Below are positions 62,383-64,000 of a DNA stretch of 64,000 nucleotides, one piece after another. Each line of letters opens with the position of its first letter. Position 1 is the stretch's first letter. The notes below the pieces were generated by a model, which worked only from the letters and a program-made list of their open reading frames with translations, searched no databases and was not told where the DNA came from. The stretch is taken from positions 1 to 64,000 of the forward strand of contig CALXKU010000003.1 of assembly GCA_944389025.1 (NCBI GenBank), in the 5' to 3' direction. Source of the stretch: an uncultured Spirochaetaceae bacterium (GTDB lineage Bacteria; Spirochaetota; Spirochaetia; Sphaerochaetales; Sphaerochaetaceae). A program made the position numbers and the translations under genes.

Positions 62383-63258
62383 ATGCGGCTTTCCACATCC
62401 ACGAACATCTATCTGAGACGTCCGGGTAATCGTTTTGCTGAAATAGAGGAGTCCATGAAGGTCTGTGCAAAAGCAGGATTCAGGGTGATGGATCTCAATT
62501 TCTACGATGCTACCTCGTTCCATCTTGAGTTCATGTCACCTGCATGGGAAAGCTGGGCGAAAAGGGTAAAGGATCTGGCCGCGGAGCTTGGCATCGAGTT
62601 CAGCCAGGCTCACTCCAGTTTTTATAATTTCTGCGAACCTGATATTCCGGATTGGGAATATTGGGAGACGTCTGTTAGAAGAAGTGTTCAAGCCGCAGAA
62701 ATCATAGGAATTCCATGGATCGTGATTCATGCCGGAACCGCATTCGATGCCGAGGATTACAGGAAGGAATCCCGGAAAAGGAACATAGCATACTTCAGAC
62801 CACTTCTTGCATTCGCCGCAGAGCATGATATAGGCCTTGCGATAGAGAACCTATGGGATCTCGCCATCAGGCCGAGGCGGAGGTATACGGCCAACGCTGA
62901 GGAGCTGATGGAGCTTGTCACGGCTTTGGATGCTTATGGTGACGGGCGTGTCGGTACATGCTGGGATTTCGAACATGCGGACATAATGGGACAGAGCCAG
63001 AGGGAAGGGCTCTTGCTACTTGGCAAAAGTCTGAAATGCACTCACGTATCGGACCAGACCGGGATAAACAATGACCATATACTCCCTCTTTACGGCTCGA
63101 CAGACTGGAAAGAGTGCGTTGGCCTTCTCAGGGAGATCGGATACGAGGGGGATTTCACCTTCGAAATGCACCGCTATGGCATGAATACCCCCGAGCCTCT
63201 CATTCTTGATGCCCTGCGCTATAGCATAAAGGTTGGAGAATACATCCTTTCACTTTAG
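62383..63258 (+). CDS. Sugar phosphate isomerase/epimerase, TIM-barrel
   Basis: The AP-endonuclease-2/xylose-isomerase-like barrel is seen: MRLSTSTNIYLRRPGNRFAE, the HSSFYNF strand, WIVIHAGTAF, LAIENLWDL, GTCWDFEHADIMGQ and the metal-binding FTFEMHRYG. It has 291 residues. AAGGAG precedes the ATG. In similar loci such enzymes epimerise or isomerise the imported sugar. The exact substrate is unknown. Confidence 0.9.
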   Translation: MRLSTSTNIYLRRPGNRFAEIEESMKVCAKAGFRVMDLNFYDATSFHLEFMSPAWESWAKRVKDLAAELGIEFSQAHSSFYNFCEPDIPDWEYWETSVRRSVQAAEIIGIPWIVIHAGTAFDAEDYRKESRKRNIAYFRPLLAFAAEHDIGLAIENLWDLAIRPRRRYTANAEELMELVTALDAYGDGRVGTCWDFEHADIMGQSQREGLLLLGKSLKCTHVSDQTGINNDHILPLYGSTDWKECVGLLREIGYEGDFTFEMHRYGMNTPEPLILDALRYSIKVGEYILSL

Positions 63259-63267
63259 GAGAAATGA

Positions 63268-64000
63268 ATGAATGAGTACATGGGCCTGATAAACCAGGTC
63301 AGAAGCCTTCCTGAGCTTATCAGGAATCAGTATGAGGATCTTGAAAGGAAGACAAGGAGCGCTTTAAGCACACCTGAGATTTTCAAGGTAATGCGTGTGA
63401 CACTCACCGGATGCGGGGACTCGTATGCAGCTTCCCTGGCAGTAAGGGATGCGTTTGCAAGTCTTACAGGATTAGCTGTGGATGTGATCCCATCCATAGA
63501 ACTGAGCAGGAGCTATGACAGGTCGTTCTTCGGATGGGCGCCGCTCAATCCGCTTGTGATAGCCGTAAGTAATTCTGGAAGCGTTGCAAGGGTTGCAGAG
63601 GCAATAAGCCGTGCCTCAAAATACGGTGCTTTCACGCTTGGTGTGACGGGTAACCGCAAAAGCCCACTTGCTGAGGCATCAAGTCGTATCCTTGACCTTG
63701 ACATTCCTTCATTTGAAGCCGCACCTGGGACTAGGTCATACGTGGTATCAGTTCTTGCATTACTTCTTCTTGCGATCAGAATCGGAGAGGTAAGGGGACG
63801 TTACAGCATGGATGAGGCGATGAGAATGAGGCTTGATATACTATCTCAGGCAGATGAGCTTGAAAGGCTTCTTCCATCAATTGAAAGTGAAATGAAAGAA
63901 CTTTCAATAAGATGGGCAGATCTTGATGGCTATGATTTCATAGGAACAGGAATGGAGTTCGGAAGTGCCTGGTATGCTCATGCGAAAGTCCTTGAAATGC
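63268..64000 (+). CDS. SIS-domain sugar isomerase/deglycase (5' part; runs off the right edge)
   Basis: The visible 244 residues hold the first SIS domain and the beginning of the second: TLTGCGDSYAASLAVRDAF, SNSGSVARVAEAISRASKYG, GVTGNRKSPLAE and FIGTGMEFGSAWYAHAK. The double-SIS layout resembles GlmS-type isomerase domains, glucosamine-6-phosphate deaminase relatives and FrlB fructoselysine deglycases. With the barrel isomerase and GntR/UTRA regulator, it points to amino sugars or Amadori products as substrate. I start at ATG 63268, after TTAGGAGAA; the ATG four bases earlier runs at once into a stop. Confidence 0.9.
   Translation, partial: MNEYMGLINQVRSLPELIRNQYEDLERKTRSALSTPEIFKVMRVTLTGCGDSYAASLAVRDAFASLTGLAVDVIPSIELSRSYDRSFFGWAPLNPLVIAVSNSGSVARVAEAISRASKYGAFTLGVTGNRKSPLAEASSRILDLDIPSFEAAPGTRSYVVSVLALLLLAIRIGEVRGRYSMDEAMRMRLDILSQADELERLLPSIESEMKELSIRWADLDGYDFIGTGMEFGSAWYAHAKVLEM

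Overview
The window reads as chromosomal DNA of a spirochaete (Spirochaetota), most likely a host-associated anaerobe of the Treponema/Sphaerochaeta kind. The reasons are the tuf-led S10-spc-alpha operon with no rpsD, infA, adk or map in it; a membrane-anchored coiled-coil protein resembling the spirochaete SpiroCoCo family; BspA-like leucine-rich-repeat lipoproteins; Nif-type Fe-S assembly genes; and a sugar ABC locus without its own ATPase. The assignment rests on gene content and order only; no database search was possible.

Layout. 1-860: three small genes, including a TSCPD-domain protein. 860-6400: an AT-rich accessory stretch with two large surface lipoproteins, long gene-poor spacers, a decayed reading frame and a poly-G tract in a candidate promoter. 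6398-8629: a MerR regulator divergent from a MATE efflux pump, with a recognisable MerR operator between them. 8649-22835: one long operon, tuf, then S10, spc and alpha ribosomal clusters with secY, rpmJ, rpoA and rplQ, driven by a near-consensus promoter and a long structured leader, with a terminator-like hairpin between tuf and rpsJ. 23089-31529: rny-ymdB, a GerMN protein, ptsI-der-HAD and the coiled-coil protein. 31594-35355: grpE-dnaK-dnaJ. 35428-39490: rlmB, a divergent purD, dus and ricT. 39692-45927: rpsT, an HU-like protein, lnt, cinA, ybaK-like, rho and rpmE, closed by two terminators in tandem. 46105-50461: a galactokinase-like protein with altered motifs, surE, a YcgN-like cysteine-cluster protein, nifS-nifU and a small HTH protein. 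50454-57508: a nucleoside-kinase fusion, an aldehyde:ferredoxin oxidoreductase homologue, a phosphoesterase, an alpha/beta hydrolase, a YihY/BrkB membrane protein, an unknown and thpR. 57537-64000: a GntR/UTRA-controlled sugar locus (HAD and regulator on one strand; two permeases, binding protein, TIM-barrel isomerase and SIS-domain enzyme on the other) that runs off the window.

How the parts work together. The core is translation, protein folding and RNA turnover (RNase Y, YmdB, Rho, RlmB, Dus, RicT). The right end is a self-contained, locally repressed carbohydrate uptake and breakdown unit. The left end looks like variable surface biology.

Most unusual signal. About ten genes at the head of transcription units have no Shine-Dalgarno sequence but carry a -10-like hexamer, often with an upstream TGn, 6-8 bases before their ATG, the geometry expected for leaderless mRNAs. 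Genes inside operons have strong purine-rich ribosome-binding sites. Three divergent gene pairs have this arrangement on both sides.
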